Shown: positions 1-8,953, numbered from the stretch's first letter. The stretch: DNA of 64,000 bases from Terrisporobacter petrolearius (GCF_020748185.1 NZ_JAHZMO010000004.1:114528-178527); one strand, 5' to 3'. The notes: a model not told the origin generated them from the letters alone. Numbers and translations: made by a program.

Positions 1-1
1 T

Positions 2-184
2 GAAATAAGAGATGATTTAGATATGAATTTATTTGAAGCAGAACTTTTAGATTCACTAGCTATAATAGAAGTTTTAGTTGAGATAGAAGATAGACTTGGT
101 ATAGCACTTCAACCAACAGACTTAGAAAGAAGTGACATGGCAACAGTAAATAACTTAGTTAAATTCTTAGAAAACAGAAAATAA
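2..184 (+). CDS. dltC: D-alanyl carrier protein DltC, 3' part (5' end outside window)
   Basis: Sixty C-terminal codons of an acyl-carrier-like protein are open from the left edge to a TAA. The phosphopantetheine attachment motif LLDSLAI is present, with the Ser that carries the prosthetic group, followed by the helical segment VLVEIEDRLGIAL and the ending NNLVKFLENRK. Spacing and ending match DltC, which carries D-alanine from DltA to the membrane for esterification of teichoic acids. DltC is usually about 78 residues, so roughly 15-18 residues lie outside the window. The rest of a dlt operon would be expected upstream. A housekeeping AcpP is less likely because the Ser motif is LLDS rather than GADSLD. 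Confidence 0.85.
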   Translation, partial: EIRDDLDMNLFEAELLDSLAIIEVLVEIEDRLGIALQPTDLERSDMATVNNLVKFLENRK

Positions 185-193
185 CATTACTTA

Positions 194-228
194 AAGGTGT
201 ATCAATAAATTTGATACACCTTTTTTTT
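194..228 (+). terminator. Intrinsic terminator after dltC
   Basis: An 11-bp perfect stem (AAGGTGTATCA and its complement) with a 7-nt loop is followed by a run of T residues, ten bases after the dltC stop. Confidence 0.9.
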
Positions 229-280
229 GTTTATGATTTATTTTTAATAAAAAAGTTTAAAGTAATAATAAATTGTGTAT

Positions 281-327
281 ATACTATATGTGGTATCGAA
301 AATGATATTAATAACTATATATAGTGT
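281..327 (+). promoter_or_regulatory. Tandem NrdR boxes upstream of nrdEF
   Basis: Two 16-bp sites related to the NrdR consensus acaCwATATAwGtgt-type palindrome lie at 281-296 and 312-327. The downstream copy contains CTATATATAGTGT and matches from the fourth base on. The upstream copy (CTATATGTGGTAT) is weaker. Their spacing is 31 bp, three helical turns, the typical arrangement for NrdR, the Zn/ATP-cone repressor of ribonucleotide reductase genes. They sit 50-95 bp before the nrdE start. Confidence 0.75.
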
Positions 328-376
328 GTTTTACTTAAAAAATACATATAATCAAGCTTATAAAAGGAAGGTAGAG

Positions 377-2476
377 ATGAACTGGATAGAACTTAACAAC
401 CAAGTCATAATAAAAGACGAAGAAGGAAAATACCAATTAGAGAAAGACAGAGAAGCTTTAGAAAGTTATTTAAATGAATATGTAAATAAAAGGTTAAAAA
501 AATTCAAAAATATAGAAGAAAGATTAAATTATTTAATAGAAAATAATTATTATAACAAAGAAGTAATAAATAAATATACAATGGACTTTATAGAAAAGAT
601 TTACAACCATATAAAAAATTGTGATTTTAAATTCCAATCTTATATGAGTGCTAATAAATTTTATCAAAACTATGCTCTAAAAAGTGACGATAACAAAATC
701 ATATTAGAAACATACAATGATAAGGTTTTAATAGTATCATTAGCTCTAGGTGATGGAGATGAAGATTTAACTTTAAGTTTAGCAGATAAATTAATAAAAC
801 AAGAGTTTCAGCCAGCTACTCCCACATTTTTAAATGCAGGAAGATCAAGAGCAGGGGAGATGGTATCTTGTTTTTTGCTTTCAGTGGAAGATAGTACAGA
901 GGGAATTTCTTATGCCATATCTTCTGCCAACCATTTATCTAAAATAGGCGGAGGAGTAGCTTTAAATTTAAGTAGACTAAGAGCATGCGGAGATCCTATA
1001 AAAGGAATTGAGGGAGCCGCAGGAGGGCCTGTGGGTGTTGCAAAAATGCTTGAGCAATCATTTAGTTACTTTAATCAAATGGGAGCTAGACAAGGAGCAG
1101 GAGCAGTTTATTTAAGTGTATTCCATCCAGACTTTGAATTATTAATGGACACAAAGAAAATAAATGCAGATGAAAAAATAAGATTAACTACTTTATCTTT
1201 AGGTGCCATAATTCATAACAAATTTATGGAATTAGCAGAAAAAAATGAGAAAGTTTACGCCTTTTATCCATACAGTGTATACAAAAAGTATAAAATTCAC
1301 TTAGATGAGATGAAAATGGATGAATGGTATGACAAGCTTGTAGAAGATAGGGATATACGAAAAAAAGAAATTAATCCTAGACAGATGCTTACTAAAATAG
1401 CACAGATGCAACAAGAAAGTGGCTATCCTTATGTTGTTTTTATAGATACAGCAAACAAAGAACATACTTTAAAAGATTTAGGACTTATAAAAATGTCAAA
1501 TTTATGTTGTGAAATATTCCAATATCAAACACCTTCAAACATAAAAGGTTATGCAGAAGAAAACATATGGGGACAAGATATAAGTTGTAACTTAGGATCA
1601 TTAAATATAGCGAATGTTATGGACAATAAAGATGTGGAAAAAACAGTGGAAACAGCTATAAAAGCCTTAACTTTTGTTTCAGATAAAACTAATATAAAAC
1701 AAGTTCCAACGGTGAAAAATGGTAATGATAAATCACATTCCATAGGCCTTGGAGTAATGAACTTACATGGATATTTAGTTAGAGAAAATATACTTTATAC
1801 TTCGAAAGAAGCTCTGGACTTTTGTAATGTATTTTTTGCCATGATAAGATTTTATGCCATAAAAGCATCTATGAATATAGCAATAAAAAGAAAAGAAACT
1901 TTTGTTGGATTTGAAAAATCAGAATATGTAAAAGGTAAAGACAGTGAAGTTTTATCAAAATATTATAATGAAAATTATTTACCAAAGACTGATAAAATAA
2001 AAGAATTATTTAAAGGTATTTATATTCCGACTAGAAAAGACTGGTCAAAGTTATTAGATGAAGTAAAAGAAAATGGTATATACAATGCTTATTTAACAGC
2101 CATAGCACCAACACAAAGCATTAGCTACGTGCAAAATGCCACAAGTAGCATAATGCCAATAACAGAGCCAGTGGAAGTTAGAACTTATGGAGATTCAACA
2201 ACAATTTATCCTATGCCATTTTTAACTAATGAAAATATGCTTTACTATCAATCAGCTTATAGAATTGATATGAGAAAGGTTATAGACATAGTAGCAGCAG
2301 CCCAAAGTCATGTGGACCAAGGAATATCTACAACATTATTTGTAACAGATGACAAAACAACTAGAGATATAGCAAGATATTATATTTATGCTTATAAAAA
2401 AGGTTTAAAAAGTTTATATTACACAAGAACAAAAATGACAAGAGATGATAATGAATGTCTAATGTGTTCTGTATAG
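377..2476 (+). CDS. nrdE: Class Ib ribonucleoside-diphosphate reductase alpha subunit NrdE
   Basis: Catalytic subunit (699 aa) that reduces ribonucleoside diphosphates to deoxyribonucleotides. The active-site thiyl motif N375-L-C377-C-E379 is intact, as are the first redox Cys (C165 in MVSCFLL), SCNLGSLNI, the NATSSIMPITEP loop and the C-terminal swinging-arm pair in ECLMCSV (C694, C697). There is no N-terminal ATP-cone, as usual for class Ib. The ATG at 377 is preferred over the longer in-frame opening at 275 because an AAGGAAGG site lies just before it and the longer form would translate through both NrdR boxes. nrdF follows after 12 bases. nrdI and nrdH, often partners, are not adjacent. 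Confidence 0.96.
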   Translation: MNWIELNNQVIIKDEEGKYQLEKDREALESYLNEYVNKRLKKFKNIEERLNYLIENNYYNKEVINKYTMDFIEKIYNHIKNCDFKFQSYMSANKFYQNYALKSDDNKIILETYNDKVLIVSLALGDGDEDLTLSLADKLIKQEFQPATPTFLNAGRSRAGEMVSCFLLSVEDSTEGISYAISSANHLSKIGGGVALNLSRLRACGDPIKGIEGAAGGPVGVAKMLEQSFSYFNQMGARQGAGAVYLSVFHPDFELLMDTKKINADEKIRLTTLSLGAIIHNKFMELAEKNEKVYAFYPYSVYKKYKIHLDEMKMDEWYDKLVEDRDIRKKEINPRQMLTKIAQMQQESGYPYVVFIDTANKEHTLKDLGLIKMSNLCCEIFQYQTPSNIKGYAEENIWGQDISCNLGSLNIANVMDNKDVEKTVETAIKALTFVSDKTNIKQVPTVKNGNDKSHSIGLGVMNLHGYLVRENILYTSKEALDFCNVFFAMIRFYAIKASMNIAIKRKETFVGFEKSEYVKGKDSEVLSKYYNENYLPKTDKIKELFKGIYIPTRKDWSKLLDEVKENGIYNAYLTAIAPTQSISYVQNATSSIMPITEPVEVRTYGDSTTIYPMPFLTNENMLYYQSAYRIDMRKVIDIVAAAQSHVDQGISTTLFVTDDKTTRDIARYYIYAYKKGLKSLYYTRTKMTRDDNECLMCSV

Positions 2477-2488
2477 GGAGAGATAATT

Positions 2489-3460
2489 ATGACATTTACT
2501 TTAAATAAAATACACAAAGCAGTAAACTGGAACAAAGAAGATGACAACTTTACACAAGCCTTTTGGGAACAAAATGTAAAGCAGTTTTGGCTTCCAGAAG
2601 AAATTTCTGTATCAAAAGATTTAAAAGTTTGGAATGAACTAAGTGAAAGAGAAAAAGACTTATATAAAAAAGTTTTAGCCGGTTTAACACTACTTGATAC
2701 AAAACAAGGAAATAACGGAATACCTTCCATGATGAGTTTAACGGATAACCTTCAAAGAAAGGCCGTACTTTCATTTATGGGAACTATGGAAGAAATACAT
2801 GCGAAAAGTTATTCATCAATATTTACAACTCTACTATCAAATAGAGAAATAGATGAATTATTTGAATGGATAGAAGAAGAAAAAACTCTACAAAGAAAAG
2901 CAGAGTTAATTTTAGAGCAATATGAAAATACAAATGATGAAAAAAGTTTATATTTATCCATGGTAACAAGTGTATTTTTAGAAAGTTTTCTATTTTATTC
3001 AGGATTTTTTTATCCCCTATTTTTGGCAGGCCAAGGAAAAATGGTATCAAGTGGAGAGATAATATCACTTATTCTAAGAGATGAATCACTACATGGAAAG
3101 TATATAGGATTTCTCGCAAAAGAAAAATTTGAAAGCTTTAATAAAGAAGAAAAAATGGAATTAAAAAATCAGATGTATGAAATTTTCAACAGCCTTATGG
3201 ATAATGAAATAGAATATACGAAGCTTATTTACAAAGACAGCAACTTAGAAGAAGAGGTTATAAACTTCTTACAATATAATGCCAATAGAGCACTTGAAAA
3301 TTTAGGATTTGAAGATTACTACCAAGTAAAACCTGTAAACCCAATAGTTTTAAATGGCTTAAGTACAGAAACTAAAACACATGATTTCTTCTCCACAAAA
3401 GGTAATGGATATCAAAAGGGAATATACGAAGAACTAAAAGACGAAGACTTTATAATATAA
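2489..3460 (+). CDS. nrdF: Class Ib ribonucleotide reductase beta subunit NrdF
   Basis: Dimetal radical subunit (323 aa) that generates and passes the tyrosyl radical to NrdE. The metal ligands are in place: D70 (LLDTKQ), E101 and H104 (MEEIHAKSY), E165 (ESFLFYSGFF), E199 and H202 (DESLH). The radical Tyr is Y108, four residues after H104 as in the family. GGGAGAG precedes the ATG, and the gene is certainly co-transcribed with nrdE. Whether the cofactor is Mn or Fe depends on an NrdI flavodoxin, which is not encoded here. Confidence 0.96.
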   Translation: MTFTLNKIHKAVNWNKEDDNFTQAFWEQNVKQFWLPEEISVSKDLKVWNELSEREKDLYKKVLAGLTLLDTKQGNNGIPSMMSLTDNLQRKAVLSFMGTMEEIHAKSYSSIFTTLLSNREIDELFEWIEEEKTLQRKAELILEQYENTNDEKSLYLSMVTSVFLESFLFYSGFFYPLFLAGQGKMVSSGEIISLILRDESLHGKYIGFLAKEKFESFNKEEKMELKNQMYEIFNSLMDNEIEYTKLIYKDSNLEEEVINFLQYNANRALENLGFEDYYQVKPVNPIVLNGLSTETKTHDFFSTKGNGYQKGIYEELKDEDFII

Positions 3461-3466
3461 GAAAAA

Positions 3467-3503
3467 AGTACCTTATAGAATTAATTTTATAGGGTACTTC
3501 ATT
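3467..3503 (+). terminator. Probable terminator after nrdF
   Basis: A 12-bp stem with one G-U pair (3467-3478 with 3487-3498) follows the nrdF stop. The T-tract is short and interrupted, so termination may be partial. Confidence 0.6.
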
Positions 3504-3782
3504 CTTAATTATTAATTAAGAATTATATATTTTTAATTCTTATTAAGAATAAGTGGTAAATTATGCTATAATTCTATAGTGACAACTTAATGAATATTGT
3601 ATTTATATGTATAAAAATAGAAATATAAATAAAGGGGAAAATTATCTATCAAATAAAATGAAACAATATTAAAACAGGCCAAAGAATGATAATAAATAAA
3701 CTTATCTTTCTATTGAAAATACACTAATCAGATTATTAACCTAAAAGGGGAACTTATTGAAATTAAAGGGGGTAATATTTGA
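3501..3782. other. Intergenic region with two AT palindromes
   Basis: Two neighbouring inverted repeats are seen: 10-bp arms around ATT at 3501-3523, and a shorter ATTCTT/AAGAAT pair at 3536-3550. The rest is AT-rich leader for the small gene at 3783 and ends in a GGGGGT ribosome site. No further gene is seen. Confidence 0.5.
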
Positions 3783-4157
3783 ATGAAGATGCAAAATAAA
3801 TATAAAATCATACTAATAATATTAATTTTTATTACTATGAACTTATATTTAATATTTAAACCAGCATTCATTTTTTCTGACGAAAATATTTCAGACAAAA
3901 TAAGTAGTAATTATTTAGATAAGCAAGGTTCCTTAAGTGATTATCAGATAAATTCATCAAAAATACTTAATACTAATAAAGGAACTTTTGTAGAAACACG
4001 TTATAATGTTAAGCCAAAAGCACTGGCATACAGTGAGTGGAATGCAGGTAACGGGGTAGAAGGTTATAATGGGTGGTTAGTTAATAAGTCCACGTGTATT
4101 CGTTACCACAAAATAGGATTTATGTATATAACTATTGAAAGTTTTACAGAGTCGTGA
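3783..4157 (+). CDS. Small membrane-anchored or secreted protein, function unknown
   Basis: A 124-aa protein of no recognised family. Residues 7-30 form one hydrophobic segment after a short Lys-rich N-terminus, so it is probably exported with an uncleaved anchor or a signal peptide. The rest is polar, with the segment YSEWNAGNGVEGYNGW and one Cys near the C-terminus. A GGGGGT site lies about ten bases before the ATG and a terminator follows the gene, so it looks like a monocistronic expressed gene. No function is inferred. Confidence 0.6.
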   Translation: MKMQNKYKIILIILIFITMNLYLIFKPAFIFSDENISDKISSNYLDKQGSLSDYQINSSKILNTNKGTFVETRYNVKPKALAYSEWNAGNGVEGYNGWLVNKSTCIRYHKIGFMYITIESFTES

Positions 4158-4227
4158 TTATTTATTAATTTATTTTAATTTCAATAAACAAATTAATAAG
4201 ATTTGCAATTTACATATATTAAAAATA

Positions 4228-4275
4228 AAAAAGCAATTACTTTAGAAAATTATATTTAAAGTAATTGCTTTTTTA
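4228..4275 (+). terminator. Intrinsic terminator
   Basis: A 17-bp AT-rich stem with the core GCAATTACTTTA and a T-run follows the gene ending at 4157. Confidence 0.8.
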
Positions 4276-4420
4276 TGTAATTATCACATATTACCATTGA
4301 AAAAATAATGAAATAATTCTATAATAATAGATAATGAACGTATGTTCTTAGAAAATGGAATATATATTTGATAAAAGTTATTTATTAATCTAGGGTTCAT
4401 ATTTTTAAGGAGGTGAGGTT

Positions 4421-5743
4421 TTGGATTTACAAAGAAAGCTTGAAATATTATCGTCAGCAGCAAAATACGATGTGTCTTGTTCGTCAAGTGGAAGTAACAG
4501 AAAAAATAAAAAAGGTGGTATAGGAAATGCTTGTGTAAGTGGTATTTGTCATTCATTTACACCAGATGGAAGATGCGTATCTCTTCTCAAAATTTTAATG
4601 AGTAATGTGTGCATTTACGACTGCAGTTACTGTGTAAGTAGAACTTCCAACGATTTTCCAAGAGCCACATTTACACCAGACGAAATATGTGATATAACTA
4701 TAAATTTTTATAAAAGAAATTATATTGAAGGCCTATTTCTAAGCTCGGCCATAGTGAAAAGTGCCAACTTCACCATGGAGAAATTGTACGAAACAGTTTA
4801 TAAACTTAGAATTGAGCATAACTTCAATGGATACATACATTTAAAGGCCATACCTGGAGCAGACCAAAATCTAATAGATAAAGCAGGACTTCTAGTTGAT
4901 AGAATGAGTGTAAATATAGAACTTCCATCATCAGAAAGTCTAAAAATATTAGCACCAGATAAAGATAAAAATAAAATCTTATCGCCAATGAAAAATATTA
5001 GTAATAAAATTATTCAAAATAAAAATGAAATAAAAAGATTTAAAAATGCTCCAAGCTTTGTGCCTGGAGGCCAAAGTACACAATTAATAGTGGGGGCATC
5101 GCCAGAAAGTGACTTGAAAATACTAACTCTAAGTGAAAGTTTATACGAAAAGATGAACTTAAAAAGAGTTTATTACTCCGCTTTTGTGCCAGTAACAAAT
5201 GATAAAAGACTACCAGAAATTAAAAATCCACCAACACTAAGAGAGCATAGGCTTTATCAAGCAGACTGGCTTCTTAGATTTTATGGATTTAACGCAAAGG
5301 AATTATTAAGTGAAGAAAACCCCAATTTTGATATAAACTTTGATCCTAAAACTAATTGGGCTTTGAAAAATATTCATACATTTCCACTAGAAATAAATAA
5401 AGTACCTAGAGAAATGCTGCTTAGAATTCCAGGTATAGGTGAAAAATCTGTTCAAAGAATAATGGCTATACGTAAAGTTTCAAATATTACCTTTGAAGAT
5501 TTAAAAAAAATAGGTGTGGTTCTAAAAAGAGCACAGTATTTCATAACTTGTAATGGAAAATACTATGGAGATGTATCCTTTGATGAACCACTTATAAGAG
5601 ATAAATTAGCTCCTAAAGAAGACTTAAATATATTAGAAAGCAAAGGAGAGCAACTAAATTTCTTTAATATGCCTGGATTTTATTATTCGCCGGCCATATT
5701 AAAAGTAGATGATATTTTTTCTTCGGTAATAGGAGAATTATAG
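4421..5743 (+). CDS. Radical SAM protein linked to DNA modification/repair (TIGR03916 type)
   Basis: A 440-aa radical SAM enzyme. The cluster motif CIYDCSYC (Cx3Cx2C) sits near residues 65-72, and a helix-hairpin-helix (LLRIPGIGEKSVQRI) near residues 335-350 suggests DNA contact. Overall pattern and length match the putative DNA modification/repair radical SAM family, whose genes pair with a DUF4130 protein, as here. Substrate and reaction are unknown. The start is TTG at 4421, fixed by an AAGGAGGTGA site. The stop is nine bases before the next ATG, so the two genes form one unit. Confidence 0.85.
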   Translation: MDLQRKLEILSSAAKYDVSCSSSGSNRKNKKGGIGNACVSGICHSFTPDGRCVSLLKILMSNVCIYDCSYCVSRTSNDFPRATFTPDEICDITINFYKRNYIEGLFLSSAIVKSANFTMEKLYETVYKLRIEHNFNGYIHLKAIPGADQNLIDKAGLLVDRMSVNIELPSSESLKILAPDKDKNKILSPMKNISNKIIQNKNEIKRFKNAPSFVPGGQSTQLIVGASPESDLKILTLSESLYEKMNLKRVYYSAFVPVTNDKRLPEIKNPPTLREHRLYQADWLLRFYGFNAKELLSEENPNFDINFDPKTNWALKNIHTFPLEINKVPREMLLRIPGIGEKSVQRIMAIRKVSNITFEDLKKIGVVLKRAQYFITCNGKYYGDVSFDEPLIRDKLAPKEDLNILESKGEQLNFFNMPGFYYSPAILKVDDIFSSVIGEL

Positions 5744-5752
5744 GAGGAATTT

Positions 5753-6499
5753 ATGAGAGTATTTTTACATGAACCAACTTTTGAAGGCTTGCTATCTGCC
5801 GTTTATGATGCTTATTACTCAAGCAGAAAGCCAGAGGCTATTTACAGTAAAATAGTATATGAAGAAAATTTAATCGACGAAGTTATTACAATAAAAAGTA
5901 ATTCTATTAAATTTGAAAAAGTTTATAATGCCATAATAAATAAAATATCAAAAGATTTACTAAATAAAATATATTATGTATTTTTATCTGAAACAAAGGA
6001 AAGTTCCAATTTGATTTATAATTACTTGAAAATTGGATTTAAATTTGGAAAAGATGTGGAATTACATATAAATAATGATATAGTTTTAAATATGGACAAA
6101 ATAAGTAACAAGGTATCATATGAACGTCATAGACTTACAGGTTTTGTTAGATTTAAAGAAATAAATAATATTTTATATGCTTCCATAAACCCAGATTACA
6201 ACATACTTCCCATACTTGGAAGTCATTTTAAAAAAAGACTTTCAAATGAAAACTTTATAATTCATGACGTAAAAAGAGATACTGCTCTTATTTATGATAA
6301 AGAAGATTATTATTTAACTAATTTATCAAAAGATCAAAAGAATATTTTAATAAATAGTGATGACAAAGGTGAGTATGAAAACTTGTGGAAGCAATATTTT
6401 AAATCAGTGAATATAGAAGAACGTAAAAATCCTAAACTTCAAAAGAGAATGATGCCAACTAGATATTGGAATAATATTGTTGAAGTTAATAATAAGTAA
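5753..6499 (+). CDS. DUF4130 (TIGR03915) DNA-metabolism partner protein
   Basis: A 248-aa protein opening with FLHEPTFEGLLSAVYDAYY and ending MMPTRYWNNIVE, both typical of the DUF4130 family that accompanies the radical SAM protein upstream. In many bacteria DUF4130 is fused to a family-4 uracil-DNA glycosylase; here it stands alone, and no glycosylase domain follows. A DNA repair or base-modification role is inferred from the pairing only. Ribosome site AGGAGG. Confidence 0.82.
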   Translation: MRVFLHEPTFEGLLSAVYDAYYSSRKPEAIYSKIVYEENLIDEVITIKSNSIKFEKVYNAIINKISKDLLNKIYYVFLSETKESSNLIYNYLKIGFKFGKDVELHINNDIVLNMDKISNKVSYERHRLTGFVRFKEINNILYASINPDYNILPILGSHFKKRLSNENFIIHDVKRDTALIYDKEDYYLTNLSKDQKNILINSDDKGEYENLWKQYFKSVNIEERKNPKLQKRMMPTRYWNNIVEVNNK

Positions 6500-6610
6500 T
6501 TAATAGATTTTCTGACAAGTATATAAAATTAAAAATAGTGCAAAAATAAACATGTATGATTAGATTTATCATATTTTACTAATTATTTATACAGCTGGGA
6601 GTGAATCATA

Positions 6611-7813
6611 ATGACAAAGGTAACCTTACAAGATATACAAAAAGCACAAGAAACAATAAAAGATATAGTAAAAAAGACAGATATACTTGAAAGTACTAAA
6701 CTTAGTACAATGACTGGAGCAAATATTTATTATAAATGCGAAAATCTTCAAAAAACTGGATCTTTTAAAGTGAGAGGGGCTTCTAATAAAATAGCAAATC
6801 TTACAGAAGAGGAAAAATCTAAAGGTGTTATAGCATCAAGTGCAGGAAATCATGCCCAAGGTGTTGCGCTAAGTGCAAAAATGAACGACATAGAAGCAAC
6901 TATAGTAATGCCTTCAACGGCACCCCTTGCTAAGGTAACAGCAACAAAATCTTATGGAGCAAATGTGGTATTAGAAGGAATCGTTTATGATGATGCCTAT
7001 GCAAAAGCAGTAGAGTTACAAAAAGAAAGTGGTGCAACATTTCTTCATCCATTTAACGACGAATATGTTATAGCAGGACAAGGAACAATAGCCTTAGAAA
7101 TTTTTGAACAAATGAACAATAAAGTGGACACTATACTTTGCCCAATAGGCGGAGGAGGAATAATCTCTGGGGTGGCAGTGGCAGCAAAAGCCCTAAACCC
7201 TAATGTTAAAATAATTGGTGTACAAACAGCAAATATTCCATCTATGTACGAATCAATAAAAGAAGGTAAGGTAACAACAGCATTTAAAGCAACTTCTGTG
7301 GCAGATGGTATATCAGTTAAGACTGTAGGAGATAAAACCTTTGATATAGCAAAAGAATTAGTAGATGAAGTGGTTCTTGTGGAAGAAGGGGAAATAGCAG
7401 AAGGCCTTTTATTCTTAATGGAAAACCAAAAAGTTGTGGCAGAAGGATCAGGAGCGGTTACAACAGCAGCAATACTAAGTGGAAAATACAAACCAAAAGC
7501 AGATGAGAATGTTATTTGTATAATTTCAGGTGGTAATATAGACGTTAATACTTTAAATAGGATAATAGCAATAGGTCTAAATAAAAGTGGTAGACGTTTT
7601 TCATTTAACACAGATATACAAGACAAACCAGGAGGACTTTCTGAACTTACTGGAATACTAAGTGGATTAGATGCAAATATAATAACAGCAAATCTATCTT
7701 CAATAAATGAAATTGGTAGATTAAATGCTCATATGATTTTAGAAACATTTGACCTTGAGCATATAGAAAAAATTAAAAAAGCAATAAGTGATGGCGGTTT
7801 TGAAATTAAATAA
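6611..7813 (+). CDS. ilvA: Threonine ammonia-lyase (PLP, C-terminal ACT domain)
   Basis: Deaminates threonine to 2-oxobutanoate. The PLP lysine is K53 in SFKVRGA, the phosphate-binding loop is PIGGGGIISG near residues 180-190, and the C-terminal ~75 residues form one ACT domain. The 400-aa length matches the single-ACT group rather than the long two-ACT biosynthetic form. No isoleucine biosynthesis genes adjoin it, so a catabolic role is as likely as a biosynthetic one. It is monocistronic, closed by a strong terminator. Confidence 0.92.
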   Translation: MTKVTLQDIQKAQETIKDIVKKTDILESTKLSTMTGANIYYKCENLQKTGSFKVRGASNKIANLTEEEKSKGVIASSAGNHAQGVALSAKMNDIEATIVMPSTAPLAKVTATKSYGANVVLEGIVYDDAYAKAVELQKESGATFLHPFNDEYVIAGQGTIALEIFEQMNNKVDTILCPIGGGGIISGVAVAAKALNPNVKIIGVQTANIPSMYESIKEGKVTTAFKATSVADGISVKTVGDKTFDIAKELVDEVVLVEEGEIAEGLLFLMENQKVVAEGSGAVTTAAILSGKYKPKADENVICIISGGNIDVNTLNRIIAIGLNKSGRRFSFNTDIQDKPGGLSELTGILSGLDANIITANLSSINEIGRLNAHMILETFDLEHIEKIKKAISDGGFEIK

Positions 7814-7843
7814 TAAATAAATCGTATAAAATATAAATAAATT

Positions 7844-7877
7844 AAAGCGACTAAATAATAATATTTAGTCGCTTTAT
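7844..7877 (+). terminator. Intrinsic terminator after the threonine ammonia-lyase gene
   Basis: A perfect 14-bp stem (AAAGCGACTAAATA with its complement) begins 30 bases after the stop. Confidence 0.85.
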
Positions 7878-7881
7878 AGAT

Positions 7882-8154
7882 TTAATCTTCAAACCAAGAC
7901 TTTTTATAAAGAAGTATTATTATTGTAACTTCTCCTGAAGTGAAGTACTGAAAAAACAAAGATGTAACAATAATTGCTAGTACCTTGTTATACTTAGCGC
8001 CTATACTAGTTAGCTCCATCCTATTGAGAATATTTCTTCAGTTCCATTTTGAGCAGTCCAAGAAAAGATCACAAGAACAACTAGTCCTATAGCTGGGACA
8101 CCTCGTAAAAGAGATGTATCAGGATTTTCAGCAATGTTTCCTGTAATAAAAAAA
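7882..8154 (-). pseudogene. Decayed C-terminal remnant of an integral membrane protein
   Basis: On the minus strand two blocks in different frames read as membrane protein. The upstream block (8154 down to 8010) encodes a segment starting FITGNIAENPD and containing the hydrophobic stretch GLVVLVIFSW, then stops. The downstream block, in another frame, continues with IGAKYNKVLAIIVTSLFF and ends in a normal stop at 7882-7884. At least one frameshift plus loss of the whole 5' part explains this. The parent is probably a transporter, but the family could not be named. The remnant begins exactly at the palindrome 8132-8170. Confidence 0.55.
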
Positions 8155-8170
8155 ATTACAGGAAACATTG
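8132..8170. repeat. Perfect 16-bp inverted repeat at the truncation point of the remnant
   Basis: The arms CAATGTTTCCTGTAAT (8132-8147) and its exact complement (8155-8170) flank seven A residues. One arm is coding sequence of the degraded membrane protein. There is no T-tract of the terminator type beyond the arms. Confidence 0.8.
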
Positions 8171-8382
8171 TAGTATTAAATATAATCAAATATTACAATA
8201 TATTAATAATGTATTTGAATAGTTTTCACAAAAAATAAATATTATAATAGCAGCCCAATAGTTTTTATAAAAATCATAAAAAGATAAGATGATATATAGT
8301 CAAATACCGTTGTTTATGGTATATTATAATTCGTTGTTTAAATTGAGTTGAAATATTTGTAATTGTTAAGAAAGGGAATACC
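8171..8382. other. Intergenic leader of the gene at 8383
   Basis: AT-rich. A TATAAT at 8325-8330 and a small inverted repeat ATACC...GGTAT (about 8305-8322) could form a promoter/operator, but no clear -35 is seen. No gene. Confidence 0.35.
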
Positions 8383-8922
8383 ATGGAAATACTTAGATTT
8401 AAAAAAGACGAATTTAATATGAAAAACTTCATACATTACTATAATGAAAATATAGAGGAATTACTTTTTAATTATCCTCATTATATATCAAGGGTTTGCT
8501 TAGTAGATAGAGATTATATGGACGTAATTATATTTGATGAGGATTACGAAAATATAAATGAGGAAAAAGATTATGAAGAGTTATTATATAATGGAGAGTA
8601 TGCACTTCATTTTGTTGTTGGAAAAACCTATGAAGGAGCAGAAAAAATAGAACTTATTAATGGTAAAAAATACGTATTAAATCACTATATGGGTGATATT
8701 TATGAAGATGATAACACTGTAAAGGATATAGGAGACTTAAGTTTGAATGTGGATAATTTGGTTGGCTTATTAATTGATTTAGAGGAAAAAGAAATAGTGG
8801 TTCATCCAGTAGATTTTGAACATGGAGGAGAAATTTCTCAACCTAGGATAAGAAATGTTGATTATTGTGGAGACCTGGAAGAAAAATTAGTGAAAATTTT
8901 AGATGAATTCTTAATTCAATAA
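8383..8922 (+). CDS. Acidic protein of unknown function
   Basis: A 179-aa strongly acidic protein without signal peptide or membrane segment. It has repeated acidic patches (FDEDYENINEEKDYEE, YEDDN), alternating strand-like segments, and a conserved-looking tail HPVDFEHGGEI...VDYCGD. It is not assigned to a family. An AAGGGA site precedes the ATG and a shared palindromic terminator follows, so it is probably a single expressed cytoplasmic gene. Confidence 0.6.
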   Translation: MEILRFKKDEFNMKNFIHYYNENIEELLFNYPHYISRVCLVDRDYMDVIIFDEDYENINEEKDYEELLYNGEYALHFVVGKTYEGAEKIELINGKKYVLNHYMGDIYEDDNTVKDIGDLSLNVDNLVGLLIDLEEKEIVVHPVDFEHGGEISQPRIRNVDYCGDLEEKLVKILDEFLIQ

Positions 8923-8925
8923 TTT

Positions 8926-8951
8926 AAAGGACAGCTATATAGCTGTCCTTT
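8926..8951. terminator. Bidirectional terminator (perfect 26-bp palindrome)
   Basis: AAAGGACAGCTAT and its complement are directly abutted between two convergent genes; A/T flanks serve both directions. Confidence 0.75.
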
Positions 8952-8953
8952 GC

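Noticed and set aside
275..376. 34-residue N-terminal extension of NrdE
   Set aside because: It lacks a ribosome site, covers both NrdR boxes and is not part of the NrdE family; the ATG at 377 has a good site.
7045..7626. 193-aa minus-strand ORF inside the threonine ammonia-lyase gene
   Set aside because: Antisense shadow of a well-supported gene, with no family features.
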